Assembly (NCBI RefSeq): GCF_018131005.1
Contig: NZ_JAFCJK010000008.1
Location: 62,001-126,000, forward strand
From: Bradyrhizobium lablabi
GTDB lineage: Bacteria > Pseudomonadota > Alphaproteobacteria > Rhizobiales > Xanthobacteraceae
Length of the DNA: 64,000 nucleotides
Direction of reading: 5' to 3'
Every line of letters begins with the position of its first letter. Position 1 is the first letter of the stretch. This document shows, in pieces, positions 55,683 to 64,000 of the stretch. The translations under genes and the position numbers were made by a program. The notes beneath the pieces were generated by a model. It worked only from the letters and a program-made list of their open reading frames with translations, searched no databases and was not told where the DNA came from.

Positions 55683-55733
55683 GTGGATGGAGCCTGTTAT
55701 CCACGAAGGTCGAGTCCGGTTGTGGCCCGCGAC

Positions 55734-55770
55734 GATGTCCGCTCAAATGTCCGGTATTGGGGGGTGAAGA
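55734..55770. repeat. Degenerate intergenic repeat
   Basis: GATGTCCGCTCAAATGTCCG followed by GTATTGGGGGGTGAAG. It shares TGTCCG-N4/5-TTGGGGG with 54322-54339 and is one of several decayed copies in this end of the window. Confidence 0.35.
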
Positions 55771-55880
55771 CTTCGTTCGGCTCTGCTGTGACCGAGGAGT
55801 TTTGGTTCTCCAACTATTTCAGCGTTAGCCTCGAGTCTATCGTCGAAAAGTGCAAGGTCTCGATCGCGTTCGCAGCAAGC

Positions 55881-58496
55881 CTAGGGTCCGACAAGATTTG
55901 CCGGCTGTCTTGGTAGATTGGCAAGCCGCCCTGCGGCAGGCCCTTTGACTTCGACCCTTGTCTTATGAGCGTCACTTGAGAGATGTTCCGCCGTCTCGCG
56001 CAACAAGTCGATGGTCTGCAGCGTGACCTCCGCCTGCCGGGACGGGATCTGGATTCCGGCCTCCTGGAAGGCTTCCAGGATGGCGATCCTTAGATCAGCG
56101 GCCACGTTGCCACCCGCGCGCAGATCGACAAAAGCGTAGAGTTTGAACGTGAGGCCGTCTAACCCAAAATCTTCAAAATCGAAGGACGGTGCAGGCAGTG
56201 TCAGGACACTGGGGTGGTCCTCCGCGACCTTGAGAAGAATCGATTTGACCGCCCGCGGATCGGAGCCATTCGCAACCCTGACCGGGATCGCGATGCGACG
56301 CTTGTTGTCGCGCAATGTCCAGTTCTTCACCTTCTCCGTGATGAAGTAGGAGTTCGGAATCACAACGCTCGCGCGCTCAAACGTCTCGACCTCGGTCGAA
56401 CGAACGCTGATCTTGCGAACATAACCTTCCTCGCCTCCGACGACGACCAGGTCACCGATCTTGATGGGGCGCTCAGCCAGAAGGATCAGCCCTGACACGA
56501 AGTTGTTGACGATGCTTTGCAGACCAAAACCGATACCGACGGAGAATGCGCCAGCCAGTATCGCGAGACTGGACAGGTCGAAGCCTGCGTAAGAGAAAGC
56601 CGCAAGCGTTGCGATGACGACGCCGCCGTATCCCACGCCAACGCGAATCGAATCGCGGAGGCCACCCGAAATACCCGCCGCCTTGAGGACCCGCTCATCG
56701 AGCCAGCCCTGGAAAAGTCGCGCGGCGCCATAGGCGAGCCCGAACACGATCACTGACGCAAGGAGCACCGCAATGGATATTTGGGTGTTGCCAACCCGGA
56801 AACCGAAGAAGAGCTGCGTGTACCAGTCGTAGACTTCCGGCCAACTGTAACCCCACTGGAGCAAAATGAGGGGCACGGACAATATGATCACAAGAGCCTT
56901 GAGGAACAGGCCGATCGGCAGAACCAACTGCTCGTGCCGCCGGTGTTGCTCACCAAGGCTTTCCTTGAGCCAGCGGCCTGTCGCTGCGCGCTCGTCGCCC
57001 AAGCCCTGCATCAGTCCATCGACCCACAGCAGCAGCAGGTAGGCAAACGCCATAATGGAGACGGTCACGACCAATTGTTGCGCGAGAAACCGAGCAAGCG
57101 CCAAGTACCCGGCAAACGCCGATGCGACGATCGCGACGACTGCAATCCAGACAGGGACCCGCAGCACGGCGAGCAGCCGCGGTGAGAGGGTTCGGTGCTG
57201 GTGCTGCCCCTCCAGCGGCGTAAGAAGGATGGCAACGATGATTCCAGCAACAAGCAGGCTCGACGGAAGTGCGACCGCGATCGTCAGCGCAAAGGGGGCC
57301 TGCACGACGCGGGTGACCATGTAGAGCAACGTGGTCACACCGTACACGATTGCGAGTGCCAGAAGGAGCCCGCAAATCTGACGTGCCGTGCGATCAGAGA
57401 CGGGGATCAACCGCCAATGCGGCATCCTCGGTGCGAACGCACTGATGACAAGCACGCTGACCGCGAGAACGGTGATGATTGATTGCGCCGTCGAGTAAAG
57501 CAGCCAATCGACGCTTTTAGGCAATTGTTGCGCGTCGGCGACGAGCTCGTAGAGGAAAGCGATCGGCACGACGGCCGGCAATATCCACAGCAAGGCGATG
57601 GCGCCGGCGACCGCGGCCCGCCGCCAGAAGGGCTGATCAACCTCCTCGGACGGCCGGCGGCGCAACCGCCAGGTTCCGAAGGCGGCGGCAACAGCGAGCC
57701 CGAGCAGGAGCAGTCCGGCTTCGAAAACGACGAGTAACACCTCGTCCTGATCGCCGAGACCGCCCCACCAGCCGGCCATGATGTCGCGAACGCGGGACGT
57801 GGCCAATGGGATATAGTCCGGCACTGCCGACCAGGTCGCGTACGAGTAGATGCCAGGGACCGGCTGCAACAGGCGCGTGGCGAAATTCTTTCGACGGATG
57901 TCCTGGATGGTATCGATGAGCTTGTCGATGCGCAGGTTCGCGGAGTCGATCTCTTTCTGACCTCCGGTCAACACTCCGAGGTAGTAGGTCCGGTCAGCCC
58001 GACTTCGTGCTACGTCGTCCGGCTCGGGTGGTTGACCGGCGGCCGGCGCCGGCCCGAGCAGGCCCAATTGGTCCTTGGCGGCCGCGAGTGCAGGTTCAAG
58101 ACGTGTGCGGAAGCTCCCAATCTCGCCGCGAACGCCCTGGAGCTTGTCACGGAAGTCATTCAGTTCCGAATAGCGCAAGCGCGGCTTTTGCAGCTCGCTC
58201 TCCAGGCGCGAAAGCTCCTGTTGCCAACCCGTGATCCTCTTCTCGATGTCAACGCCGACACTCTTGTTGGCACGTGCAACGATCTCGGCCGTGTTGATCG
58301 GAGCGGCAGGCGGTTTTGCCGGCTGCGCGGTGACCTGCGCACCCGAAGGAGAACCGGCCTGGGGAGCCACATCTGGATTGGGCGATGCCGGCGCCTGTGC
58401 AGTTTGAGCCTGAGCGCCGGCGACAACCAGCAGGGAGAAGAGGCTCAACGCCCACGCTACGAACCAGAGTCGGCGGATCATCGGCTGCTTTCTCAT
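55881..58496 (-). CDS. Large MscS-family mechanosensitive channel with DUF3772 domain
   Basis: An 871-residue inner-membrane channel. A signal peptide ends AGAQAQ (residue ~32). Residues ~60-190 form the DUF3772-type helical periplasmic domain (SVGVDIEKRITGWQQELSRLE, DFRDKLQGVRGEIGSFRTRLEPALAAAKDQLGLLGP). About ten membrane spans follow, then the MscS core (AFSVGIGFGLQSIVNNFVSGLILLAERPIKIGDLVVV, VIPNSYFITEKVKNW) and the C-terminal beta/alpha domain. It protects against osmotic downshift. An ATG at 58481 or an upstream start at 58574 is possible. Confidence 0.9.
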   Translation of the reverse strand: MRKQPMIRRLWFVAWALSLFSLLVVAGAQAQTAQAPASPNPDVAPQAGSPSGAQVTAQPAKPPAAPINTAEIVARANKSVGVDIEKRITGWQQELSRLESELQKPRLRYSELNDFRDKLQGVRGEIGSFRTRLEPALAAAKDQLGLLGPAPAAGQPPEPDDVARSRADRTYYLGVLTGGQKEIDSANLRIDKLIDTIQDIRRKNFATRLLQPVPGIYSYATWSAVPDYIPLATSRVRDIMAGWWGGLGDQDEVLLVVFEAGLLLLGLAVAAAFGTWRLRRRPSEEVDQPFWRRAAVAGAIALLWILPAVVPIAFLYELVADAQQLPKSVDWLLYSTAQSIITVLAVSVLVISAFAPRMPHWRLIPVSDRTARQICGLLLALAIVYGVTTLLYMVTRVVQAPFALTIAVALPSSLLVAGIIVAILLTPLEGQHQHRTLSPRLLAVLRVPVWIAVVAIVASAFAGYLALARFLAQQLVVTVSIMAFAYLLLLWVDGLMQGLGDERAATGRWLKESLGEQHRRHEQLVLPIGLFLKALVIILSVPLILLQWGYSWPEVYDWYTQLFFGFRVGNTQISIAVLLASVIVFGLAYGAARLFQGWLDERVLKAAGISGGLRDSIRVGVGYGGVVIATLAAFSYAGFDLSSLAILAGAFSVGIGFGLQSIVNNFVSGLILLAERPIKIGDLVVVGGEEGYVRKISVRSTEVETFERASVVIPNSYFITEKVKNWTLRDNKRRIAIPVRVANGSDPRAVKSILLKVAEDHPSVLTLPAPSFDFEDFGLDGLTFKLYAFVDLRAGGNVAADLRIAILEAFQEAGIQIPSRQAEVTLQTIDLLRETAEHLSSDAHKTRVEVKGPAAGRLANLPRQPANLVGP

Positions 58497-58799
58497 ATCC
58501 GATGGTAACTCCTGAATCCTGACGGCAATTCCCTCAGCCGTCTCCGAAAATTTGATGGCCAGACCATGACTCAAATGTGCGATTTCATGGTCAGCCAGAG
58601 CCTGCTTCTAAGCTCTGTCAGTCTGTTCCCATGCGCGGCAGGAGCGCTGTCCGATGATAATGCCGGGAACAAAGTTCCTTTCGGAACGTCCGCCCAGGGT
58701 GTAGGTTAACGTCTATCACCGCGCGGATAATCCCGGCAGCTATCGGTGACAGAGAGACCAACCGCGCTCCCGCCCACTCTAGCAGGGAAGGAGAGCGCC

Positions 58800-58991
58800 A
58801 TGAGGCGTCGCTCACAGCCCCACACGTTCGAAGAGAATATGGACGCGGAGAAGGCCCGCGTCGAAGAAGCGTTTGAAAATATAGAACCCGGACCAGAGCG
58901 CGACTTGCTGGAACGGAAGCTCTGCCAGATCGAGACCGCCTCTCACATCCACGAGTGGCTGACATCGCCGGGACTGCAACCGCCAAAGTAA
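58800..58991 (+). CDS. Small conserved hypothetical protein
   Basis: A 63-residue charged helical protein, MRRRSQPHTFEENMDAEKAR, with ERDLLERKLCQIETASHIHEWLTSPGLQPPK. A clear AAGGAG site lies 9 bases before the ATG. The HIHEWLxSPGLQPPK ending is typical of a widespread Bradyrhizobium family of unknown function. It is followed by a tiny membrane peptide and a terminator. Confidence 0.75.
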   Translation: MRRRSQPHTFEENMDAEKARVEEAFENIEPGPERDLLERKLCQIETASHIHEWLTSPGLQPPK

Positions 58992-59002
58992 GCGGCTCCG
59001 TC

Positions 59003-59086
59003 GTGAGCGACCTGCTTTATCGAGCTAGTATCGTGGCGCTCTGTCTGTCTCCTATCGCCATCGCTGTCATTGTGATGATTATGTAG
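59003..59086 (+). CDS. Tiny single-span membrane peptide (27 residues)
   Basis: MSDLLYRASIVALCLSPIAI then AVIVMIM, from a GTG start: one hydrophobic span with a short charged leader. It begins 11 bases after the stop of the preceding small gene, has no strong ribosome site, and its stop lies 2 bases before a terminator hairpin. That placement supports a real short gene at the end of a two-gene transcript. Confidence 0.4.
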   Translation: MSDLLYRASIVALCLSPIAIAVIVMIM

Positions 59087-59088
59087 TA

Positions 59089-59114
59089 AGGCCGCCTCAG
59101 TTGGCGGCCTCTTT
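59089..59114 (+). terminator. Terminator hairpin AGGCCGCC/GGCGGCCT
   Basis: Perfect 8-bp arms (59089-59096 and 59103-59110), loop TCAGTT, then CTTT. It closes the plus-strand pair of small genes, and its far edge abuts the stop of a minus-strand gene, so it may work both ways. Confidence 0.7.
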
Positions 59115-59347
59115 CACGACAGCCTTGGCCCGCGCGGCGCACGGCCTTCCCCGCCTGCCAAATGATCTTCGATGTTATCGGCGATCTCCTCGCAGACCGA
59201 CGCCAACGCAAGCAATTCGGCTTTCACGAGAGGATCGTCGGCTTGCTCGACACGTTTCCGACACGTGGCCGCTTGATCCCATAGATAGGTAAGCCAATCA
59301 TGTATGCCGAACACGGTACCGTTGAGCTTGGAGCGGTGACAATCCAT
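59114..59347 (-). CDS. Small helical hypothetical protein
   Basis: A 77-residue protein, MDCHRSKLNGTVFGIHDWLT, with YLWDQAATCRKRVEQADDPLVKAELLALASVCEEIADNIEDHLAG: two amphipathic helices with Cys at conserved-looking spots. The family is common in Bradyrhizobium without a known role. The exact start is uncertain; a start near VFGIHDWL would also fit. Confidence 0.65.
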   Translation of the reverse strand: MDCHRSKLNGTVFGIHDWLTYLWDQAATCRKRVEQADDPLVKAELLALASVCEEIADNIEDHLAGGEGRAPRGPRLS

Positions 59348-59374
59348 GGTGGAGCTTACACTGGAACGCCCGCT

Positions 59375-59731
59375 CTAGGCTGTCTTGGCGAAAATCGTGA
59401 GCACACCGTCGGCGATGTTGATGGCAACAACGTGCGACGAGCTCAAGCCCTTCGCTTTAAGCGCAGATACTGCCGCCGGTGTCGCGTCAATGGACTTCCG
59501 AAGTGATTGCAAATCTTCTTCGCTTGTCTGCGCGACGATTGCATCGACCTTTGAGCGGACCGCAGGTTGCAATTGCTCGATGCCGACTACCTGTATGCTC
59601 CGAATGACCGTGTCGGATTGAGCAGGCGGCTCCTGTGCACGGGGCTGCGGGGACGCTCCTTGTGCCTGCACGAAAGCGGTCATCCCAAGGGAGAGTGCTG
59701 CAATAATGACGGATGCAGTGACGATGCGCAT
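59375..59731 (-). CDS. Exported hypothetical protein
   Basis: A 118-residue protein with signal peptide MRIVTASVIIAALSLGMTAF ending VQAQ. The mature part (IQVVGIEQLQPAVRSKVDAIVAQTSEEDLQSLRKSIDATPAAVSALKAKGLSSSHVVAINIADGVLTIF) is a soluble helical region ending in two strands. I chose the ATG at 59731 because AAGGA lies six bases before it. Function unknown. Confidence 0.7.
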   Translation of the reverse strand: MRIVTASVIIAALSLGMTAFVQAQGASPQPRAQEPPAQSDTVIRSIQVVGIEQLQPAVRSKVDAIVAQTSEEDLQSLRKSIDATPAAVSALKAKGLSSSHVVAINIADGVLTIFAKTA

Positions 59732-60029
59732 GGTCATTCCTTTTCTCAGTTTGGGAACCAAACGCACTATCCACGAAGTTTGGTTAGCGTTGGATTCTCT
59801 CGTGGCCATTCGGTGAAACCAATGCGGCAGCAACAGTTCCCCGGCTCACAATGATGTGCGGGCGGGCGGAAAAGTTTGGCTGATGGGCGAGCGACTTCCG
59901 CTGCGGCTTAAGCAGAAGAAAGTAGCAACCGCTCATGTCGGCTATTGAGGGCGAACCGGGCGGAACATCGCGCCAGGCTGGGTCGACCGCTTCTGGGCCA
60001 GGAACGGACATCGCGCCGCTCTTGGCCGA

Positions 60030-60273
60030 CCTCTGCTTTGGCGGCGGTGCAGCCGGCGGATGTCGCTGGGTATAGCCGCCTCTGCCGACGAGGAAGGCAC
60101 GCTGACCCGGCTCAAAGCAATCAGAAGGGAACTGATTGACCCAACTATTGCCGGATCGTCAAACTACCGGCGATGGTATGCTGGTCAGGTTTGCGAGCAC
60201 CGTTGACGCGGTTCGTGGTGCCGTAATCGGCTCGTTAATCCTGTGGGCCCTTGCACAAAGCATGAGCCGTTGA
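60030..60273 (+). pseudogene. Broken class III adenylate/guanylate cyclase fragment
   Basis: LAAVQPADVAGYSRL in one frame is the start of a class III cyclase domain. After a frame change the sequence goes on as ADEEGTLTRLKAIRRELIDPTIA. After a small deletion and another shift it continues as TGDGMLVRFASTVDAVRGAV. Only the first third of the catalytic domain is left, and several frame changes make it non-functional. This cyclase type is abundant in Bradyrhizobium genomes. The match is by eye. Confidence 0.7.
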
Positions 60274-60295
60274 TCTCGTCCCGCCTGCACGACGG

Positions 60296-61066
60296 TTAGT
60301 CAGTGATAACCGGCAGGCCCTTGACCAAATCAATCATGGGTCGCACGTCTTCCCTCAGGATTCCGGCACGTGGGGAATCCAGATCAATTATTAGATATAT
60401 GACGACACTGACCAGCGCTGCTGTGATGAGGCTAGGCAAGCGAGACCGAAGCGGGTCAAGCCTGTTCGCGTAGCCTGAAAAGCCGCAGGAAACAGCGCAA
60501 ATCGCAAAGAGCGCGATTATTATTTCTTCCGGAATTTGGTTTCGCAGTTCTGCAAGACGTTTCGCTTGGTTGTCGATCATCTCGTTGAGCGTCTGGATAA
60601 AGAGCCCGGTGGGCACCATTTCCTTGTCTTTAACGGAAAGAGTTTCAACGCGCTGCCACAATGCCTCATGGATTTCGTTCGAACGAGCTAAGAGCACCAC
60701 CCGCGCTTGCTCGGTCGTGGAAAGGGCCGTCCTCATCTCGGCATATTCCCGAAGCAACTTCAGCGTCTCTTTCCGGGTGGGCTCTGGCAGCAAGCGCGCA
60801 CGTAACGCCGTGGTGCCGATTGCGTTGGCCAAATTGACTGTCGCTTCGCGTCGCGCGTCGAAACGCGTGAGCGCCATCAGAAAGCTAAAACCAACCATCA
60901 AGCCGACCATTCCGAGAAGCACTTGCTCCAGCGCGGCGAGATGGTTGCTTACGCCTTTGCCTTCATTCCGCTTGCCAAGTCGCCATCCGATTTCGTGCGC
61001 CAAAAAGACAACGGCGACGCCACCAAGAAAAACGAAGAGAAGGGGGAAGCCGTAAAGTTGCCCCAT
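60296..61066 (-). CDS. DUF4239 (bestrophin-like) membrane protein
   Basis: A 256-residue membrane protein with four spans: two near the N-terminus (FPLLFVFLGGVAVVFLAHEI and EQVLLGMVGLMVGFSFLMAL) and two near the end (IIIALFAICAVSCGFSGYA and LITAALVSVVIYLIIDLDSP). The central part is a long charged helical region (RFDARREATVNLANAIGTTALRARLLPEP). This is the DUF4239 pattern, a bestrophin-like predicted channel. The role is unknown; it stands between the cyclase remnant and the IS element. Confidence 0.82.
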   Translation of the reverse strand: MGQLYGFPLLFVFLGGVAVVFLAHEIGWRLGKRNEGKGVSNHLAALEQVLLGMVGLMVGFSFLMALTRFDARREATVNLANAIGTTALRARLLPEPTRKETLKLLREYAEMRTALSTTEQARVVLLARSNEIHEALWQRVETLSVKDKEMVPTGLFIQTLNEMIDNQAKRLAELRNQIPEEIIIALFAICAVSCGFSGYANRLDPLRSRLPSLITAALVSVVIYLIIDLDSPRAGILREDVRPMIDLVKGLPVITD

Positions 61067-61314
61067 GACCGCTCAACTCCAAGCCATCAGTCGCCACCAT
61101 GGACGCGGAAATTGATCACGGGCCGCCGCAGCACCGTTGATCTGAATCAATGATCCGTCCGATTGGCGCTCGCGTAATGGCACTGCACTTGAGCGGCTGC
61201 CCCCGGAAATAGCGCATGGGTCCGCACCTGATGCTGTGGACGGCTCCTCCACCGGCGCGAGAGTGCCAAGGTGTGGGCGCCGTTTGAGGCTCCTACGATT
61301 CGGAGGAGCAAGCT

Positions 61315-62346
61315 ATGCAGTTTATTTCGACAATCGGTCTGGATATCGCAAAGTCGGTCTTCCAAGTGCATGGCGTTGATGCCGCCGGCCAGGTGGTCGT
61401 ACGCCGTCAACTGAGGCGCCGGCAGGTCGTGGCATTCTTCCAGAAGCTGCCGCCATGCCTGGTGGGGATCGAGGCTTGCGCGTCATCGCACCATTGGTCC
61501 CGCGAGCTGCAGGCGTTTGGGCATACGGTGCGATTGATGCCTCCGGCCTAGGTGAAGCCCTACGTGAAACGGCAGAAGAACGATGCTACCGACGCGGAGG
61601 CGATTTGCGAGGCGGTCACGCGGCCCAACATGCGGTTCGTGCCGACCAAGACGGTCGAACAACAGAGCTGTCTGATGCTTCATCGGGCACGCCATCTCTT
61701 CATCCGTCAGCAGACAGCCGTCATCAACTCGATCCGCGCCCATCTGGCCGAGTTCGGGATCGTTGCCCCGGTCGGGCGCAGGGGCGTCGAGCAACTGCTG
61801 GAAGTCGTTGCCGATCCAGCCGACCGCCGGCTCCCCGAGGTGGCCCGTACGTGTCTTGCGGCTCTCGGCAGTCAATTGCGGGCACTGAAGGCCCAAATCC
61901 TGGCGTTCGATCGCCGCATCATCGCCTGGCATCGATCAAGGGCGACGAGCAAGCGGCTGGACGCGATCCCCGGCGTCGGGCCGGCGCTGGCCACAGCGCT
62001 GGTCGCCAGCGTTGCCGATCCCAGGGCCTTCCGATCGGGACGGGACTTCTCGGCCTGGGTCGGGCTCGTGCCGAAGCAGAACTCGAGCGGGGGCAAGGAC
62101 AGGCTTGGCAGGATCAGCAAGCAAGGCGACCGCTATTTGCGCAGCCTGTTCACGGCCGGCGCGCTCGCCGTGATCCGCTATGCCAAGATCCATGGCACCG
62201 GTCATCGGCCCTGGCTCACTCGATTGTTGGCCCGGCGTCCCACCAAGGTCGCCGCCATCGCGCTCGCCAACAAACTCGCCAGGATGGCTTGGGCGATGAT
62301 GGCCAAGAACGAACGCTACAAGGAACCCGCCGCTCTCACGGCGTAA
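61315..62346 (+). mobile_element. IS110-family insertion sequence (transposase region)
   Basis: The span covers the transposase reading frame; the true ends are not resolved. The flanks (61067-61314 and 62347-~62500) hold no gene and probably include the element ends. IS110 elements lack long terminal inverted repeats, and I could not find a target duplication. It separates the DUF4239 gene from the arylsulfatase. Confidence 0.7.
61315..62346 (+). pseudogene. IS110-family transposase interrupted by one in-frame TAG
   Basis: Two open stretches in the same frame, 78 and 264 residues, are separated only by TAG at 61549-61551. The surroundings read LMPPA-stop-VKPYVKRQKNDATDAEAI; the family has Tyr at the stop, so a single TAC/TAT to TAG change explains it. 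IS110 catalytic residues are in place: Asp in TIGLDIAKS, Glu in VGIEACASSH, Asp in NDATDAEA, with the C-terminal GVGPALATAL and DFSAWVGLVPKQNSSGGKDRLG motifs. It is probably inactive unless the stop is read through. Confidence 0.85.
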
Positions 62347-62849
62347 ACGAGATCACACTGGACATCCGGTGTGGCGTAACGGTTGGGAGGACGAACAGCA
62401 CGTAATGCAGCGCCGGTCGATCCGGCGATCAGGACAACCCACACGGGCCATGGCATCTTCGAATGCGTGCTTTTGACCGGGACCTGATCCGCGGAGGGCA
62501 TTATGGCCAGCGGTCACGTGTACCGCGCTAACAGGCCGAACACATGGCTGCTCCGACCAACGCCGCAAGTGAAGATTCTCCTTGCCAACCCGGAGCCGTC
62601 CACACATGGCCCGTTGCCGCCGATTCAACAAGTCCGCTGTGAGGTCAGCTCTCTGAGCAAGACCGGACCACTTGTGCTCAATGCGAGCCTTTCTCATTTT
62701 GACCCCAAGGCGGACATGCTTGATCTGGATCAATCCGGACGAGCACCATTTCATTTTCCATTCAGTGTCTGTCAAAGGGCCCAAACGGCCTCATAGTTCA
62801 TCAGGTCTCATTGGGCCCTCGAAAGCAACAAAGATCGAGGAAGCTAACG
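62347..62849. other. Non-coding stretch between the IS element and arylsulfatase
   Basis: About 500 bases without a gene. The first part is probably the right flank of the IS110 element. The stretch at 62690-62715 (CATTTTGACCCCAAGGCGGAC) resembles the TTTTGACCCAAAGCGGACAT repeat common in this bacterial group. The last part must hold the arylsulfatase promoter. Confidence 0.4.
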
Positions 62850-64000
62850 ATGAGTGTGACGAGGAGCATCCGGCTCGGGCTATTAACATCGGTTGCCGTC
62901 GCAACTATCTCAGGTCTGCCGGCGGCCGCACAACAGATCACTGGCACGCCGGGTTCGCCCGGTGCCACGACGACGATTGATGGAAAGTATCTTCCGCCGC
63001 CGCCGCCGAAGTTCGGTGGCGACATCAACCTTCAAGCCAGCCAATCGAAACCGTATTGGCCGGCCCGCGTGGTGCCGCCCAAGGGGGCACCCAACGTGCT
63101 CCTGATCATGACTGACGACCAGGGCTATGGGGTTTCGGGGACGTTTGGCGGCGTCATCCCGACACCTGCGATGGATCGCATTGCGCAGATGGGGCTGCGC
63201 TACACTCAGTTCCACTCCACAGCACTTTGCTCACCGACGCGGGCGGCGCTGATCACCGGCCGTAACCACCACTCAGTGGGGTTCGGCATCATTTCGGAGC
63301 AAGCGACCGGTTATCCGGGTTACGACAGCATCATCGGACCAGAGAGTGCCACCATTGGTACGGTCCTGAAACAGAACGGCTACGCCACCTCGTGGTTTGG
63401 CAAGAACCACAACACGCCAAGCTATCAGTACGGCGTGACGGGACCATTCGATCAATGGCCCATGGGCATGGGCTTCGACTACTTCTACGGCTTCATGGGC
63501 GGCGAGACCGACCAGTGGACGCCGTACGTGTTCCGGAACACCACCCAGGTTTTCCCCTGGGTCGGAAAGCCCGGCTACAATCTGACCACGGACATGGCGG
63601 ACGATGCTATCGCGCACCTACGACAGCTCAATGCGGCTAGTCCGGATCAGCCGTTCTTCGTCTACTACGTGCCCGGTGGCACCCATTCGCCGCATCAGCC
63701 GACCAAGGAATGGATCGACAAGTTCAAGGGCAAATTCGACATGGGCTGGAACGCCCTTCGCGAGCAGATTTTTGCCAATCAGAAACGGCTCGGCGTCATC
63801 CCAGCGAACACGCAGCTCACACCGTGGCCGGATGACCTAAAGAAATGGGACACTTTGACGGCCGATGAGAAGAAGCTGTTTGCAAGGCAGGCTGAAGTGT
63901 TCGCCGGTTATGCCGCCTACACCGACCACGAAATCGGCCGCGTGATCCAGGAAGTGCAGGACGAAGGCAAGCTCGACGATACGTTGATCATCTATATCAG
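62850..64000 (+). CDS. Arylsulfatase (3' end beyond window)
   Basis: An open frame of at least 383 codons running off the window, starting MSVTRSIRLGLLTSVAVATI with signal peptide ending LPAAAQ and a GAGGAA site. It is a type I sulfatase: metal Asp89/Asp90 in VLLIMTDDQGYGVSG, the formylglycine motif CSPTRAALITGRNH with Cys127 and Arg131, then WFGKNHNTPSYQ and PFFVYYVPGGTHSPHQP. It hydrolyses sulfate esters in the periplasm. Activity requires oxidation of Cys127 by a formylglycine-generating enzyme not seen here. It could have arrived with the adjacent IS element, but there is no proof. Confidence 0.93.
   Translation, partial: MSVTRSIRLGLLTSVAVATISGLPAAAQQITGTPGSPGATTTIDGKYLPPPPPKFGGDINLQASQSKPYWPARVVPPKGAPNVLLIMTDDQGYGVSGTFGGVIPTPAMDRIAQMGLRYTQFHSTALCSPTRAALITGRNHHSVGFGIISEQATGYPGYDSIIGPESATIGTVLKQNGYATSWFGKNHNTPSYQYGVTGPFDQWPMGMGFDYFYGFMGGETDQWTPYVFRNTTQVFPWVGKPGYNLTTDMADDAIAHLRQLNAASPDQPFFVYYVPGGTHSPHQPTKEWIDKFKGKFDMGWNALREQIFANQKRLGVIPANTQLTPWPDDLKKWDTLTADEKKLFARQAEVFAGYAAYTDHEIGRVIQEVQDEGKLDDTLIIYI

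Overview
The window looks like chromosomal DNA of a GC-rich alphaproteobacterium of the Bradyrhizobium / Nitrobacteraceae type. The evidence is the Caulobacter-like arrangement of polar flagellar genes, a CckA-type hybrid kinase, Liv-type ABC transporters paired with a CoA ligase, an NsrR/truncated-globin pair, class III cyclase debris, and many small Rhizobiales-type conserved proteins. Both ends cut through a gene: a UPF0182 protein on the left and an arylsulfatase on the right. This assignment comes from recognising protein families by eye, with no database search.

Left third (1-33.5 kb). After a few small genes comes the first flagellar block: flgF-flgG-flgA-flgH on the minus strand, diverging from fliL-fliM-DUF6468-MotE-like on the plus strand. 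Next is a six-gene operon for uptake and CoA activation of an unknown carboxylic compound (CoA ligase, two ATPases, two permeases, binding protein). A 1275-residue exported TPR-like protein follows, then a LysR/SDR/tautomerase group and an MFS carrier. The second flagellar block is fliO-fliP-PLP enzyme on the minus strand, diverging from flgB-flgC-fliE-fliQ-fliR-flhB. Candidate CtrA boxes (TTAA-N7-TTAA) lie before fliL (one base off), flgB and the TPR gene. cckA, which encodes the kinase that feeds CtrA, lies just after flhB. Flagellin, hook, stator and switch genes other than fliM are absent, so the system is dispersed.

Middle (36-53 kb). Housekeeping and accessory genes include a Tim44-domain protein, a lectin-like secreted protein, a GST, a GFA enzyme, a membrane methyltransferase, a MarR regulator with a palindromic site facing a PEP-mutase-family enzyme and cytochrome b561, class I fumarase and a DUF429 protein. 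A TetR regulon stands out. Four copies of an ATCTTTAC-N3-GTAAAGAT operator sit as two similar pairs, one between tetR and a carotenoid oxygenase and one before a two-gene membrane-protein operon. Then come an FAD oxidoreductase, an IalB-like protein and a SET-domain protein. An NO-response divergon has nsrR plus a coupled DUF6522 gene facing a group III truncated haemoglobin, with an NsrR box between them.

Right end (54-64 kb). This stretch is looser and more decayed: small exported or hypothetical proteins, a large MscS channel, degenerate intergenic repeats, a broken nucleotide cyclase, an IS110-family transposase stopped by one in-frame TAG, and the start of an arylsulfatase that runs off the window.
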